Assembly (NCBI RefSeq): GCF_042427745.1
Contig: NZ_JBHMFA010000009.1
Reading direction: 5' to 3' (one strand)
DNA length: 64,000 bases
Origin: Algibacter miyuki
GTDB lineage: Bacteria > Bacteroidota > Bacteroidia > Flavobacteriales > Flavobacteriaceae
Numbering within the stretch: the stretch's first letter is position 1; each line of letters starts with the position of its first letter. Of this stretch, positions 51,871 through 60,681 are shown one piece after another. A program made the translations under genes and the position numbers. A model generated the notes under the pieces. It was not told the origin of the DNA, did no database searches, and worked only from the letters and a program-made list of their open reading frames with translations.

Positions 51871-53646
51871 ATGAATCTTCAAGATACCTTATCAAATCAA
51901 GTTAAACAAGCCGTTTTAGCTTCTTATAAAATAGAAATTGAAATTGTTGAATTTCAAGCAACCCGAAAAGACTTTGCTGGAGATATTACAGTGGTTATTT
52001 TTCCGATGCTTCGTTTTGTAAAAGGAAATCCGGTTCAAATAGGTGAAACTATCGGCCAATATTTAGTTGAAAATGTTGCTGAAGTAAAAGCTTATAATGT
52101 TGTAAAGGGCTTTCTGAACATAGAAATAAGCGATGCTAACTATATTGATTTTTTCTACGAAATTAAAGACAATAGTAATTTTGGACTGGTAGAACCTCAA
52201 ATGGAAGAGAAATCTGTAATGGTGGAATATTCTTCGCCAAATACCAATAAGCCTTTACATTTAGGTCATGTTCGAAATAATTTATTAGGCTATAGTGTTG
52301 CTGAAATTTTAAAAGCTTCTGGTAAAAAAGTTTATAAAACTCAAATTATAAACGATAGAGGGATTCATATTTGTAAAAGTATGATAGCTTGGGAACGATT
52401 CGGAAACGGTGAAACTCCAGAAAGTACAGGTTTAAAAGGAGATAAATTGGTTGGGAATTACTATGTGAAATTCGACCAAGAATATAAAAAAGAAATAGCA
52501 GTTTTAATTTCCGAAGGACAACTAGAAGATGAAGCAAAAAGAAATGCACCTATTTTAATTGAAGCCCAAAACATGCTTTTAAAATGGGAAGCAGGTGATG
52601 AAGAAGTTGTTTCGCTTTGGAAAAAGATGAATGGTTGGGTTTACGAAGGTTTTGATGTTACTTATAAAAACTTAGGCGTAGATTTTGATACCTTATATTA
52701 TGAAAGCAATACCTATTTATTAGGTAAAGAGTTTGTAGAGCAAGGTTTAAAATCTGGTGTCTTTGTGAAAGAAGGTGATGGATCGGTTTGGTGCGATTTA
52801 ACCGAAGATGGTTTGGATAAAAAAATTGTACAACGATCAGACGGTACTGCAGTTTACATGACCCAAGATATTGGTACGGCAATACAGCGTATCAAAGATT
52901 TTCCAGATGTGGGGGGTATGGTTTATACTGTTGGTAACGAGCAAGATTATCACTTTAAAGTGTTGTTTTTAATTTTGAACAAATTAGGATTCGAATGGGC
53001 TAAAAACCTATATCATTTAAGTTATGGTATGGTAGATTTACCTAGCGGAAAAATGAAAAGTAGAGAAGGAACTGTTGTTGATGCTGATGATTTAGTTGAT
53101 GAAATGGCTAAAACTGCTGGAGAGATTTCTGAAGAATTAGGAAAACTAGACGGTTACACTGAAACTGAAAAAGAAGAACTTTATAAAGTGATTGGTTTAG
53201 GAGCCTTAAAATATCATATTTTAAAAGTAGACCCGAAGAAACGTATTTTGTTCGACCCGAAAGAATCTATCGATTTTCAAGGAAACACTGGTCCGTTTAT
53301 TCAATATACTTACGCACGAATTCAATCGATTTTACGCAAAGCCGATGTTAATACTGCGGGAGAAACCGTAACAGAATTACACCCAAAAGAAAAAGAACTC
53401 ATCAAGCAATTACAATTGTTTCCAGAGGTCATTCAACACGCAGCCGAAAACCATAGCCCAGCATTAATTGCAAATTACACCTATGATTTGGTGAAAGAGT
53501 TTAACTCATTTTATCAAAACGTATCTATTTTAGGAGCGGATACTAACAAGGAAAAGCAGTTTAGAGTTCAACTCTCTAAAACGGTAGCAAACACTATAAA
53601 AAGTGCGTTTTCTCTTTTAGGAATTCAAGTGCCGGAACGTATGTAA
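51871..53646 (+). CDS. argS: Arginyl-tRNA synthetase
   Basis: A 591-aa class Ia synthetase that charges tRNA-Arg. The N-terminal Add1 domain is followed by the HIGH-type motif in NTNKPLHLGHVRNNLLG, an insertion, the KMSKS-type loop SGKMKSREGTVVDADDLVDE, and a C-terminal DALR anticodon-binding domain (NTGPFIQYTYARIQSILRK to the VPERM end). Its closeness to two guanidino hydrolases is suggestive but may be coincidental. It ends in a bidirectional terminator. Confidence 0.97.
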   Translation: MNLQDTLSNQVKQAVLASYKIEIEIVEFQATRKDFAGDITVVIFPMLRFVKGNPVQIGETIGQYLVENVAEVKAYNVVKGFLNIEISDANYIDFFYEIKDNSNFGLVEPQMEEKSVMVEYSSPNTNKPLHLGHVRNNLLGYSVAEILKASGKKVYKTQIINDRGIHICKSMIAWERFGNGETPESTGLKGDKLVGNYYVKFDQEYKKEIAVLISEGQLEDEAKRNAPILIEAQNMLLKWEAGDEEVVSLWKKMNGWVYEGFDVTYKNLGVDFDTLYYESNTYLLGKEFVEQGLKSGVFVKEGDGSVWCDLTEDGLDKKIVQRSDGTAVYMTQDIGTAIQRIKDFPDVGGMVYTVGNEQDYHFKVLFLILNKLGFEWAKNLYHLSYGMVDLPSGKMKSREGTVVDADDLVDEMAKTAGEISEELGKLDGYTETEKEELYKVIGLGALKYHILKVDPKKRILFDPKESIDFQGNTGPFIQYTYARIQSILRKADVNTAGETVTELHPKEKELIKQLQLFPEVIQHAAENHSPALIANYTYDLVKEFNSFYQNVSILGADTNKEKQFRVQLSKTVANTIKSAFSLLGIQVPERM

Positions 53647-53682
53647 AAAGAAGAAGTAAAATCATACAATATATATTTAAAT

Positions 53683-53719
53683 AAAAAATCGGCTTTCCTA
53701 TAAAGAAAGCCGATTTTTT
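53683..53719. terminator. Bidirectional terminator between argS and the nucleoid-associated protein gene
   Basis: A perfect 15-bp inverted repeat, AAAAAATCGGCTTTC at 53683-53697 and GAAAGCCGATTTTTT at 53705-53719, with a 7-nt loop, lies between convergent genes. Confidence 0.92.
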
Positions 53720-53735
53720 TATTTTTGATTACTAC

Positions 53736-54785
53736 TTATGCTTCTTCGTTGAAAAATACTTTGTAAAAGTGCATTTTCTTTTCGTCATCATAACCACGTT
53801 CTAAATATTCGGTAGACGCATCGGGTGCATCAATATCTAGTTTTATTTGTATGTTGGTATCGAGTTTGATATCGGTTTTAATTTTACGTTTTTCTTTGGT
53901 TACAACAGATTCGGCAACATCAAATTGATTTCTTATAATGTGACTTTTAGTACCTTCGTATTCCTTTTTATACTCTTCGAATTCTTTTTTATGCTTGTCT
54001 TCTTCGAATAATTCTTCTTTAAAACGTTCTACATTCACAACTTCATTTTCTTTGAAAAAGTCGATACTTTTTGCTAAAAACGAATTTTGCTCTTTGGCAC
54101 CATAAGTGGGTTTTAAAATCTCTGTCGAGAATTCTTTACAAAGTTCAATATACTGCTGGGTGTGGTTGTTGGCATCATCGGCATATTTAATATTTAAAAA
54201 ATGATTTAGCCAATATTGCGCGTCGTAACTGTTGTTATCCACGCTTAAAATAATGTTGCCTTCAGCATCCGATTGATTTAAAATTAAACAGCCTTTATCT
54301 ACTTTTTTAGAGCTGATTCCGTTTTGTACTAAAACATCATAACTATTGTTTTCTAAATACGTTTGAAAGAAATTAACTTTACTTTCAATTTTAAAAATTC
54401 CAATAGCGCTAGTCACAATTTCTCTAAACTCGATACCTTCAAAAAGAACAATTAAAACATCGCCTGTTTTTATCTGTGCCGAACTCGATTGCTCGTACAA
54501 ATGCATTACAATGTTTTTAGAAATTTCAACAAAATTCTCCTCATCGTTAAAGGCTTGTGTACTGTAACTATTAATTTCGTTTAAAGTGATATTGGCATGG
54601 TGGGCAAAACGGTAACTCTGCACAACACTTCCGAAAGGGCGTAGTAAAAAAGGAAGCATTAATTCGTAACTGGCTTCGTCAAATTCGACGGTATCATCCG
54701 AAAAGGCATTTTTAGTATCGTTAAATTTGTTTCCAACTTTATGTATAATGAACTTGGATATAGAGGCGTTTTTTCTTGAAATCAT
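53736..54785 (-). CDS. 37-kDa nucleoid-associated protein (NdpA/YejK family)
   Basis: A 349-aa cytosolic protein matching the NA37 family. Features are the opening SKFIIHKVGNKFNDTKNAFS, LPFLLRPFGSVVQSYRFAHHANITLNEI, and a KKVDKGCLILN turn followed by DAQYWLNHFLNIKYADD. The C-terminal third is charged and helical (FKEELFEEDKHKKEFEEYKKE). Relatives bind the nucleoid; the exact role is unclear. It lies 52 bp downstream of the large lipoprotein gene and may share its transcript. Confidence 0.85.
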   Translation of the reverse strand: MISRKNASISKFIIHKVGNKFNDTKNAFSDDTVEFDEASYELMLPFLLRPFGSVVQSYRFAHHANITLNEINSYSTQAFNDEENFVEISKNIVMHLYEQSSSAQIKTGDVLIVLFEGIEFREIVTSAIGIFKIESKVNFFQTYLENNSYDVLVQNGISSKKVDKGCLILNQSDAEGNIILSVDNNSYDAQYWLNHFLNIKYADDANNHTQQYIELCKEFSTEILKPTYGAKEQNSFLAKSIDFFKENEVVNVERFKEELFEEDKHKKEFEEYKKEYEGTKSHIIRNQFDVAESVVTKEKRKIKTDIKLDTNIQIKLDIDAPDASTEYLERGYDDEKKMHFYKVFFNEEA

Positions 54786-54837
54786 GGGTATGTTTTAAAT
54801 ATTGAAAAGCTTTAGGTTTTTGAGCTAAAGGAATAAA

Positions 54838-57288
54838 TTAATTGATTTGATAGAGTAAAACCGTGTTTTTTTCACCGGTGGTGATAAACTCTAAATTTTG
54901 ATCTTTATCGGCATTTGCAAGGTCTATTTCAGAGTTAGCATATACCGGAAAGTTAGGTAGTAATTTTGCTTGGCTATCAAACAAATATGTTTTCTGAGCT
55001 TGCAAATCGGTTACAGAAACATAAATTTTGTTGTTGATATAAAATAGTTTGGCTTTATCGTAATTACCATAATCTAAATTGATGGTTTTACTTCTAATAG
55101 TAAGTTTGTTTTCCGATTGATAAACCAGCGTTTTACTTGTAGAAACTAGGCTACTGTTGGGTGCTAAGTTAAGGTTCTGGCTTGTGGTGCTTCCGTTGGT
55201 ATTAATGCTTATTAAATCGCCTTTATCGGTCGTGGTTGTGAATTTATTATTGTAAAACTGAATAGGATTACTCGAATATGAAATGGATGTTTTAGGTGTC
55301 ACTCTCGTTTTTCCTATTCGATCTAAAATATAAAGCTTGTCTTTTGTGGTAATTGTAATAAAATCTTTGTTCCCTATTCTAAAATGTTGAGGAGGTGAAA
55401 TAATGGTGTTTTTTGCTGCCTTAAACGTAAAGCCTTTTACTATTTTTCCTTTGGCATCATACATTAAAACGTTTTTGCCTTGCGTGACGAGTAAACGGTA
55501 TTTTTTGTTTTTGTCGTAATCGAAAACCGATAAAGGTTGTGTAATAGCGTCGTTAAATGTTTTCGGAAATGGAGCAACATTGTTCCCTTTTCTATCTATA
55601 ACATAAACACGGTGTGGCGTAGCAAATACAAGTTGCAAACGACCATTTTTATAAATATCAATTTGATTAACCTCACCTAGAATAGCGCCTTGCAATTGCT
55701 TTTTCCAAAGTATTTTACCAGCATTAGAAATTAAATACAAATTGTTTTTTATATCCTGAACCACAATCTCTTTTTGTTTCGTGATGTGGTTGGTTACAAA
55801 TTGCGGAGCGTTTAATAAATCGGCATCAAGTTTTATATTTATTTCTTCGGAAACCGATTGTTCTACAGCTTTAGCTTTATTCTTTTTAATTACGGCATTT
55901 ACATGAGCAAAGTTGTTGTCGTAAATAAATTGAAGGGCCGACGCTTTATAATCATCAAGTTTAAAATCGATAGATTCCGATAGGTTTTTGTTTAAAACAT
56001 CACCTAAACTATTCGGGTTGGTTACCATTAAAAGGGACGACGCATCACTTAATTCGTCCATGGTATCTTTAAAATAACTTCGGGAGCTAAGTGTGGTTTT
56101 GTTTTGGTAATTGGCAATAATGTTTTGAAGCAGTTCGGTGCTTTCAGAAAACACAAAAAAGTGATCTAAAACACAATATAAGGTCATTTCCTTTGATGAA
56201 ATTAAAGGACTAAAGGTTTCAGAAAATAAATTCGAATTACTGAAATCAAAAATTGAAATATCACGATAAGTTTCAGCCACATTTTGGTCGGCAAGTAAAG
56301 CATCTTTTGTGGCAATAATGTCGGTAGAATTTAACACGATAGCACGTTTGCTACCTTCGTAAATTACACCAACTTCAATAACATCATTAAATAATGGGCT
56401 AGGATTAGCTGCAGAATCTTGTTGTCTGTATTGTTCTAAATGACTTCGGAAGGTTTTAAAATTATCAAAAGTAAAACTCACAAAAGCATCACTGTTGGAG
56501 GGGGTAACATCCTGTATTTCGTTAACCTGGGGCACGGTGTTTTTAAAAACGTTAATCAGGCTTTTTGTAGAATCGTTGGCTTTGGTAATACCGTTAAAGT
56601 ATAAGTTGTTTTGGTTTACTTCAACGTCTAATGCGATATAGTTTGAAAAGGTTTTTAGTTCAAATGAATCATCAACAAAAATAGACTTTAAAACTCCGGA
56701 TTTGTTATTTAAAATTACGGATAAATTGCTGTTGTCTGTGCTATGGTATATTTTTTTGAACGCATCATTTACTTTGAAATCACTAAAAGCAGCTTCAATA
56801 TTTTTTTTGGCAGAAGACGCTATAAAAACACTGTCAATAACGGCGCTGTAAAATATGTTTTTATTAAGTGTGCTTTTTAGAATAGCATGCTTTTTAAAAG
56901 GAATAACTTCTTTTGTGTAGCCCTTTAAAGCATCCGTTTTAAATAAACTATCGTGGTGTTTTGTTATGATGGTGTACTGTAAACTATCTAATTTATCTTC
57001 AGAAAAACAAAGTAAAACTGGAGTGTCGGATTTTAAGAGGGACAAATTCTCTAATTTACTTTCTAAGTTCTTATATATTTTTGCTTTAGAAAATTGCTGA
57101 GTTAACCCACTATTATTGATGTTACTTTGTAGACTTTCAATATTTCGTGCTTTTATGGTAATCGCGCTGTTTTCAGGAACAAAATCGATAAGTTGATTTC
57201 GTTTTTGATACGTTTTTGTACAGCTAAAGACAAGGGTAAGTAAAAGAAGTTTTAAGAAAAATCTCATGAAATGAATTGGTTTACGCAA
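54838..57288 (-). CDS. Large lipoprotein with probable C-terminal beta-propeller
   Basis: An 816-aa lipoprotein with a lipobox in LLLLTLVFSC (Cys about residue 23), followed by TKTYQKRNQL. Residues about 30-480 contain repeated alpha/beta units with FVPENSAITIKARNIESL at the start, resembling DUF3352-like substrate or inhibitor domains. Residues about 500-816 contain repeated four-strand blades with NNLYLISNAGKILWKKQL, RVYVIDRKGN, KNVLMYDAKGKIVKG and KLYILDRIGKTRV, typical of PQQ/WD-type propellers. The function is unknown. It lies 65 bp after rnhB on the same strand. Confidence 0.65.
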   Translation of the reverse strand: MRKPIHFMRFFLKLLLLTLVFSCTKTYQKRNQLIDFVPENSAITIKARNIESLQSNINNSGLTQQFSKAKIYKNLESKLENLSLLKSDTPVLLCFSEDKLDSLQYTIITKHHDSLFKTDALKGYTKEVIPFKKHAILKSTLNKNIFYSAVIDSVFIASSAKKNIEAAFSDFKVNDAFKKIYHSTDNSNLSVILNNKSGVLKSIFVDDSFELKTFSNYIALDVEVNQNNLYFNGITKANDSTKSLINVFKNTVPQVNEIQDVTPSNSDAFVSFTFDNFKTFRSHLEQYRQQDSAANPSPLFNDVIEVGVIYEGSKRAIVLNSTDIIATKDALLADQNVAETYRDISIFDFSNSNLFSETFSPLISSKEMTLYCVLDHFFVFSESTELLQNIIANYQNKTTLSSRSYFKDTMDELSDASSLLMVTNPNSLGDVLNKNLSESIDFKLDDYKASALQFIYDNNFAHVNAVIKKNKAKAVEQSVSEEINIKLDADLLNAPQFVTNHITKQKEIVVQDIKNNLYLISNAGKILWKKQLQGAILGEVNQIDIYKNGRLQLVFATPHRVYVIDRKGNNVAPFPKTFNDAITQPLSVFDYDKNKKYRLLVTQGKNVLMYDAKGKIVKGFTFKAAKNTIISPPQHFRIGNKDFITITTKDKLYILDRIGKTRVTPKTSISYSSNPIQFYNNKFTTTTDKGDLISINTNGSTTSQNLNLAPNSSLVSTSKTLVYQSENKLTIRSKTINLDYGNYDKAKLFYINNKIYVSVTDLQAQKTYLFDSQAKLLPNFPVYANSEIDLANADKDQNLEFITTGEKNTVLLYQIN

Positions 57289-57353
57289 AATTACAATTTT
57301 TCATGTTATGGCATACTTAAAAAACATGAAATGCTCACCATTTAAACGTTAAG

Positions 57354-57941
57354 TTAAACTAAATCGGGTAGTAGTCTAAACGTTTTTCTGTGGTATTTTG
57401 TTATACCAAATTCTTTTATTGCAGCGCGATGGGCTTTTGTAGGGTAGCCTTTGTTTTGTTTCCAGTTGTACATCGGGAATTCTTCATGAATTTTATTCAT
57501 ATACATATCGCGATACGTTTTTGCTAAAACCGAAGCTGCTGCAATGCTTAAATATTTGCTGTCACCTTTAATAATAGTTTCAAACGGAATATTTTTAAAA
57601 GGTTTAAACCTATTGCCATCAACAATAATGAATTCAGGCTGTGGCACAAGTTGCTCAATAGATTTTTGCATGGCTAAAATAGAGGCGTTTAAAATATTAA
57701 TGTCGTCTATAGTATCTTCAAAAATATGTGTAATGCCAAAACTTAAAGCTTGTGTTTCAATAATGGGCTTTAGTAAATCACGTTTTTTTTCACTCAGTTG
57801 TTTAGAGTCGTTAAGTATGTCGTTTTTAAATGTCTTCGGAAGAATAACAGCGGCAGCAGTTACTGGTCCCGCTAAACAGCCTCGGCCAGCTTCGTCGGTG
57901 CCACATTCTAGAATGAATTTTGAGTGATTTTTTAAAAGCAT
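57354..57941 (-). CDS. rnhB: Ribonuclease HII
   Basis: A 195-aa RNase that cuts RNA in RNA-DNA hybrids, including single ribonucleotides in DNA. The DEAGRG motif (D16, E17) is followed by CLAGPVTAAAVILP, LNDSKQLSEKKRD, the later catalytic Asp in FIIVDGNRF, and the GDSKYLSIAAASVLAKTYRD helix. Length is normal. It is first in a probable minus-strand operon with the large lipoprotein and nucleoid-associated protein genes. Confidence 0.96.
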   Translation of the reverse strand: MLLKNHSKFILECGTDEAGRGCLAGPVTAAAVILPKTFKNDILNDSKQLSEKKRDLLKPIIETQALSFGITHIFEDTIDDINILNASILAMQKSIEQLVPQPEFIIVDGNRFKPFKNIPFETIIKGDSKYLSIAAASVLAKTYRDMYMNKIHEEFPMYNWKQNKGYPTKAHRAAIKEFGITKYHRKTFRLLPDLV

Positions 57942-58014
57942 GATAAATTTATGCTTTCAAAAATATAAAGTTTAATGATTTAAACGAAATTAATGCTTAA
58001 AAATATTTAAGAAG

Positions 58015-58380
58015 ATGAAACAGAACCTATGCTTAGAGGTGTTTTGTTAAACGAAGAGTATTTGCATTTTTTATTCTAATAATATACCAAAACTTGTTAC
58101 AAGAAACTACCTAAAAGATGAGATAGCCATATCAGTGAGTATTACAATAGCCATGATAACAGCTGTTTATTGGTTTTTTCAAATTAATGGTGTTCAAGTA
58201 GAACATGAATTAGTACTAGTGAGCATTGTAGTTATTTAACTTAAATGTTATAATGATTCTTATAAAAAAAGCTTTCTAAATAATTTTAAGGCGGTTTTTA
58301 AGTTTGTAGAACTTCATGTTCTTTTAGTATTCATTTTAATTGTTTTTTTACAGATTTTAAATAATTATCAGCATTTTTAA
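58015..58380 (+). pseudogene. Possible decayed two-TM membrane protein gene
   Basis: One frame from an ATG at 58015 to a stop at 58378 reads as protein-like sequence broken by two in-frame TAA codons, at 58048 and 58237. The middle piece includes DEIAISVSITIAMITAVYWF, and the last piece FKFVELHVLLVFILIVFLQI, both membrane-like. It is not similar to anything I recognise, and AT-rich DNA can produce hydrophobic frames by chance. It fills most of the 515-bp gap between rnhB and the porin gene. Confidence 0.3.
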
Positions 58381-58400
58381 GCGTTATCATATTTTGTATT

Positions 58401-58408
58401 TACATTTG
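58401..58408 (+). promoter_or_regulatory. Probable -7 element for the putative porin gene
   Basis: TACATTTG followed by C matches TAnnTTTG exactly, 48 bases before the porin start. A well-spaced -33 TTG is not seen. Confidence 0.5.
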
Positions 58409-58456
58409 CAACGGTAATATTTGTAAAAGTAAAACCAAAGCAAGATTTTTGTATAT

Positions 58457-60433
58457 ATGAATAAAATAATTCTGTCATTCTTTTGTTTGCTGTTGTTTAA
58501 TACGTTAAATGCACAAAATGCACCACGTGAATTACCTGAAGGCAAGGCTTCTAAATTAGAAGAACAGGATAGTTTAAAGCCTCAGAGCAAACTATCTAAA
58601 GCCGTGTTTGGAGACGATAAAGAAGCCGATAAACCTAAAATTCAGGATTACCTAATAATTTCCTACGCAAACGACACTACTTACGTCGATACCACTTTAA
58701 CCATTCAAAAAGAATATAAATTTAATTACCTTAGAAAAGATAATTTTGGTTTAATCGCATTCTCAAATTTAGGGCAAACTTATAATAGCTTAACTTATGA
58801 TTTTGAAAACACCAAGCACATACCAAGTTTAGGTGCTCGAGCGAGGCATTTCAATTTTATGGAAATTGAAGATATTAATTATTACCGCGTACCAACGCCG
58901 TTAACAGAGTTGATGTACAAAACAGCCTTTGAACAAGGGCAGTTGCTTGATGCATTTTTTACTGTAAATACAAGTCCGCGTTTTAACTTTTCAATTGCCT
59001 ACAAAGGCATGCGTTCTATTGGTAAATATCAACACTTGGTAACAAGTACAGGAAACTTTAGGTTTACGTCCAACTACAGGTCTGAAAACAACCGTTATAA
59101 CGCCAGAGGGCATATTGTAACTCAAGATTTATTTAATGAAGAAAATGGAGGGTTAGACGAAGAAAGTGTTGGGTATTTTGAAACCGGAGAAGAAGAGTTT
59201 TTAGATCGTTCTATCTTAGATGTTAATTTTGAAAACGCCGAAAGCATGCTAAAAGCGAAGCGTTTTCATTTAGAACATTCATATGCTTTAATCAATAAAA
59301 AAGATTCTTTATCACGAAATAATTTAAATATTGGTCATGTTATTTCTTTTGAAGATAAATATTTCGAATTCAGCCAATCTAGTGCCGAAACCGAAATTTT
59401 TGGAGAAGCCTTTAAGAGTTCTAGTCTAAAGGATCGTAACACATTAGAGCATTTTTACAATCAGTTTCAATTAAACTTCAGTAACCATATTATTGGCGAT
59501 TTACAGTTTAATATGGGCTATGATAATTTTAATTATGGCTATAATAAAATTGTAAAGTTAGATGGCGAATCTATTATTAATAGAATAAAAGGCGATGTGT
59601 ATTCGGCTGGTGGAAAATACCATAAACAATACAAAGGTTTTGATTTATTAGGCGAATTGGGCTTGAATATATCAGGTGACTTCGACGGAAATTTCTTAAA
59701 AGCACAAGCTAGTTTTAAACTAAACGACGATGTACAAGCTGTAGCATCATTAAACCACAGTTCCAAAGCTCCAAATTTTAATTTCTTACTCTATCAAAGT
59801 GATTATTTAAACTACAACTGGCGTAACAATTTTAACAATACGGAAACTCAGAAGTTAGCTTTTGAATTAAAGTCAAATAAAATATTCAATGTAACTGTTG
59901 ATTATTCTACCATAAGTGATTACACTTATTTTAAAATTGATGAAACCGCTGGTTTTGTAAAGCCAGATCAATACGATGGAACCATCAATTATCTAAGAGT
60001 AAAGGCAGACAAGGAAATTAAAGTTGGGAAACTCGCTTTAAATACAACTGTAATGTATCAAAATGTTGAGAACGGAGAAGGCGTTTTAAATGTGCCAGAA
60101 CTCAACCTGAGAAGTACACTCTATTATTCAAGTGAGTTGTTTAAAAAAGCATTGTTTTTACAAACAGGTTTTACAGTGAATTATTTTTCAAAGTATAATA
60201 TGAATGCTTATGATCCTGTTTTGGCAGAATTCTACGTTCAGAATGATGAAGAGTTTGGAGAATTCCCGAGGGTAGATTTCTTCCTAAATGCTAAAATTCG
60301 TCAAACTAGAATCTATTTAAAGGCGGAACATTTCAACTCAGCCTTTACAGGTTATAATTATTTTTCTGCGCCTAATAATCCGTACAGAGATTTTACCATC
60401 CGTTTTGGTGTTGTATGGAATTTCTTCCTGTAG
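58457..60433 (+). CDS. Putative porin (Porin_10 family)
   Basis: A 658-aa outer-membrane protein with signal peptide MNKIILSFFCLLLFNTLNAQ. A charged linker (about 20-65) precedes a beta-barrel rich in alternating hydrophobic strands, with NLGQTYNSLTYDFENTKHIPSLGAR near residue 105 and a Phe-rich end (RFGVVWNFFL). This matches the Bacteroidota putative porin family whose substrate is unknown. It is monocistronic with a promoter-like element upstream. Confidence 0.82.
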   Translation: MNKIILSFFCLLLFNTLNAQNAPRELPEGKASKLEEQDSLKPQSKLSKAVFGDDKEADKPKIQDYLIISYANDTTYVDTTLTIQKEYKFNYLRKDNFGLIAFSNLGQTYNSLTYDFENTKHIPSLGARARHFNFMEIEDINYYRVPTPLTELMYKTAFEQGQLLDAFFTVNTSPRFNFSIAYKGMRSIGKYQHLVTSTGNFRFTSNYRSENNRYNARGHIVTQDLFNEENGGLDEESVGYFETGEEEFLDRSILDVNFENAESMLKAKRFHLEHSYALINKKDSLSRNNLNIGHVISFEDKYFEFSQSSAETEIFGEAFKSSSLKDRNTLEHFYNQFQLNFSNHIIGDLQFNMGYDNFNYGYNKIVKLDGESIINRIKGDVYSAGGKYHKQYKGFDLLGELGLNISGDFDGNFLKAQASFKLNDDVQAVASLNHSSKAPNFNFLLYQSDYLNYNWRNNFNNTETQKLAFELKSNKIFNVTVDYSTISDYTYFKIDETAGFVKPDQYDGTINYLRVKADKEIKVGKLALNTTVMYQNVENGEGVLNVPELNLRSTLYYSSELFKKALFLQTGFTVNYFSKYNMNAYDPVLAEFYVQNDEEFGEFPRVDFFLNAKIRQTRIYLKAEHFNSAFTGYNYFSAPNNPYRDFTIRFGVVWNFFL

Positions 60434-60681
60434 AACGTGTTATGATGGCATTTTACCCTATTCCGAAGCGGATAGCGTTTACTTATAAATGTTTACAATA
60501 TAAAAGAATTTTGGGGTGTTAGCTAAAGTTCAATACTTCCAATTAAAGTCCGATAGTTTTCTGAATAGATCAAATATTAATATTCCACAAAAAGAACCTC
60601 GATTTAATGCTCTAATTAATAGTGAAAGTATATCAGTTGTTCTTTAACTATTAAGTCTGTTAGGGTTTGTGACGTTGTCAA

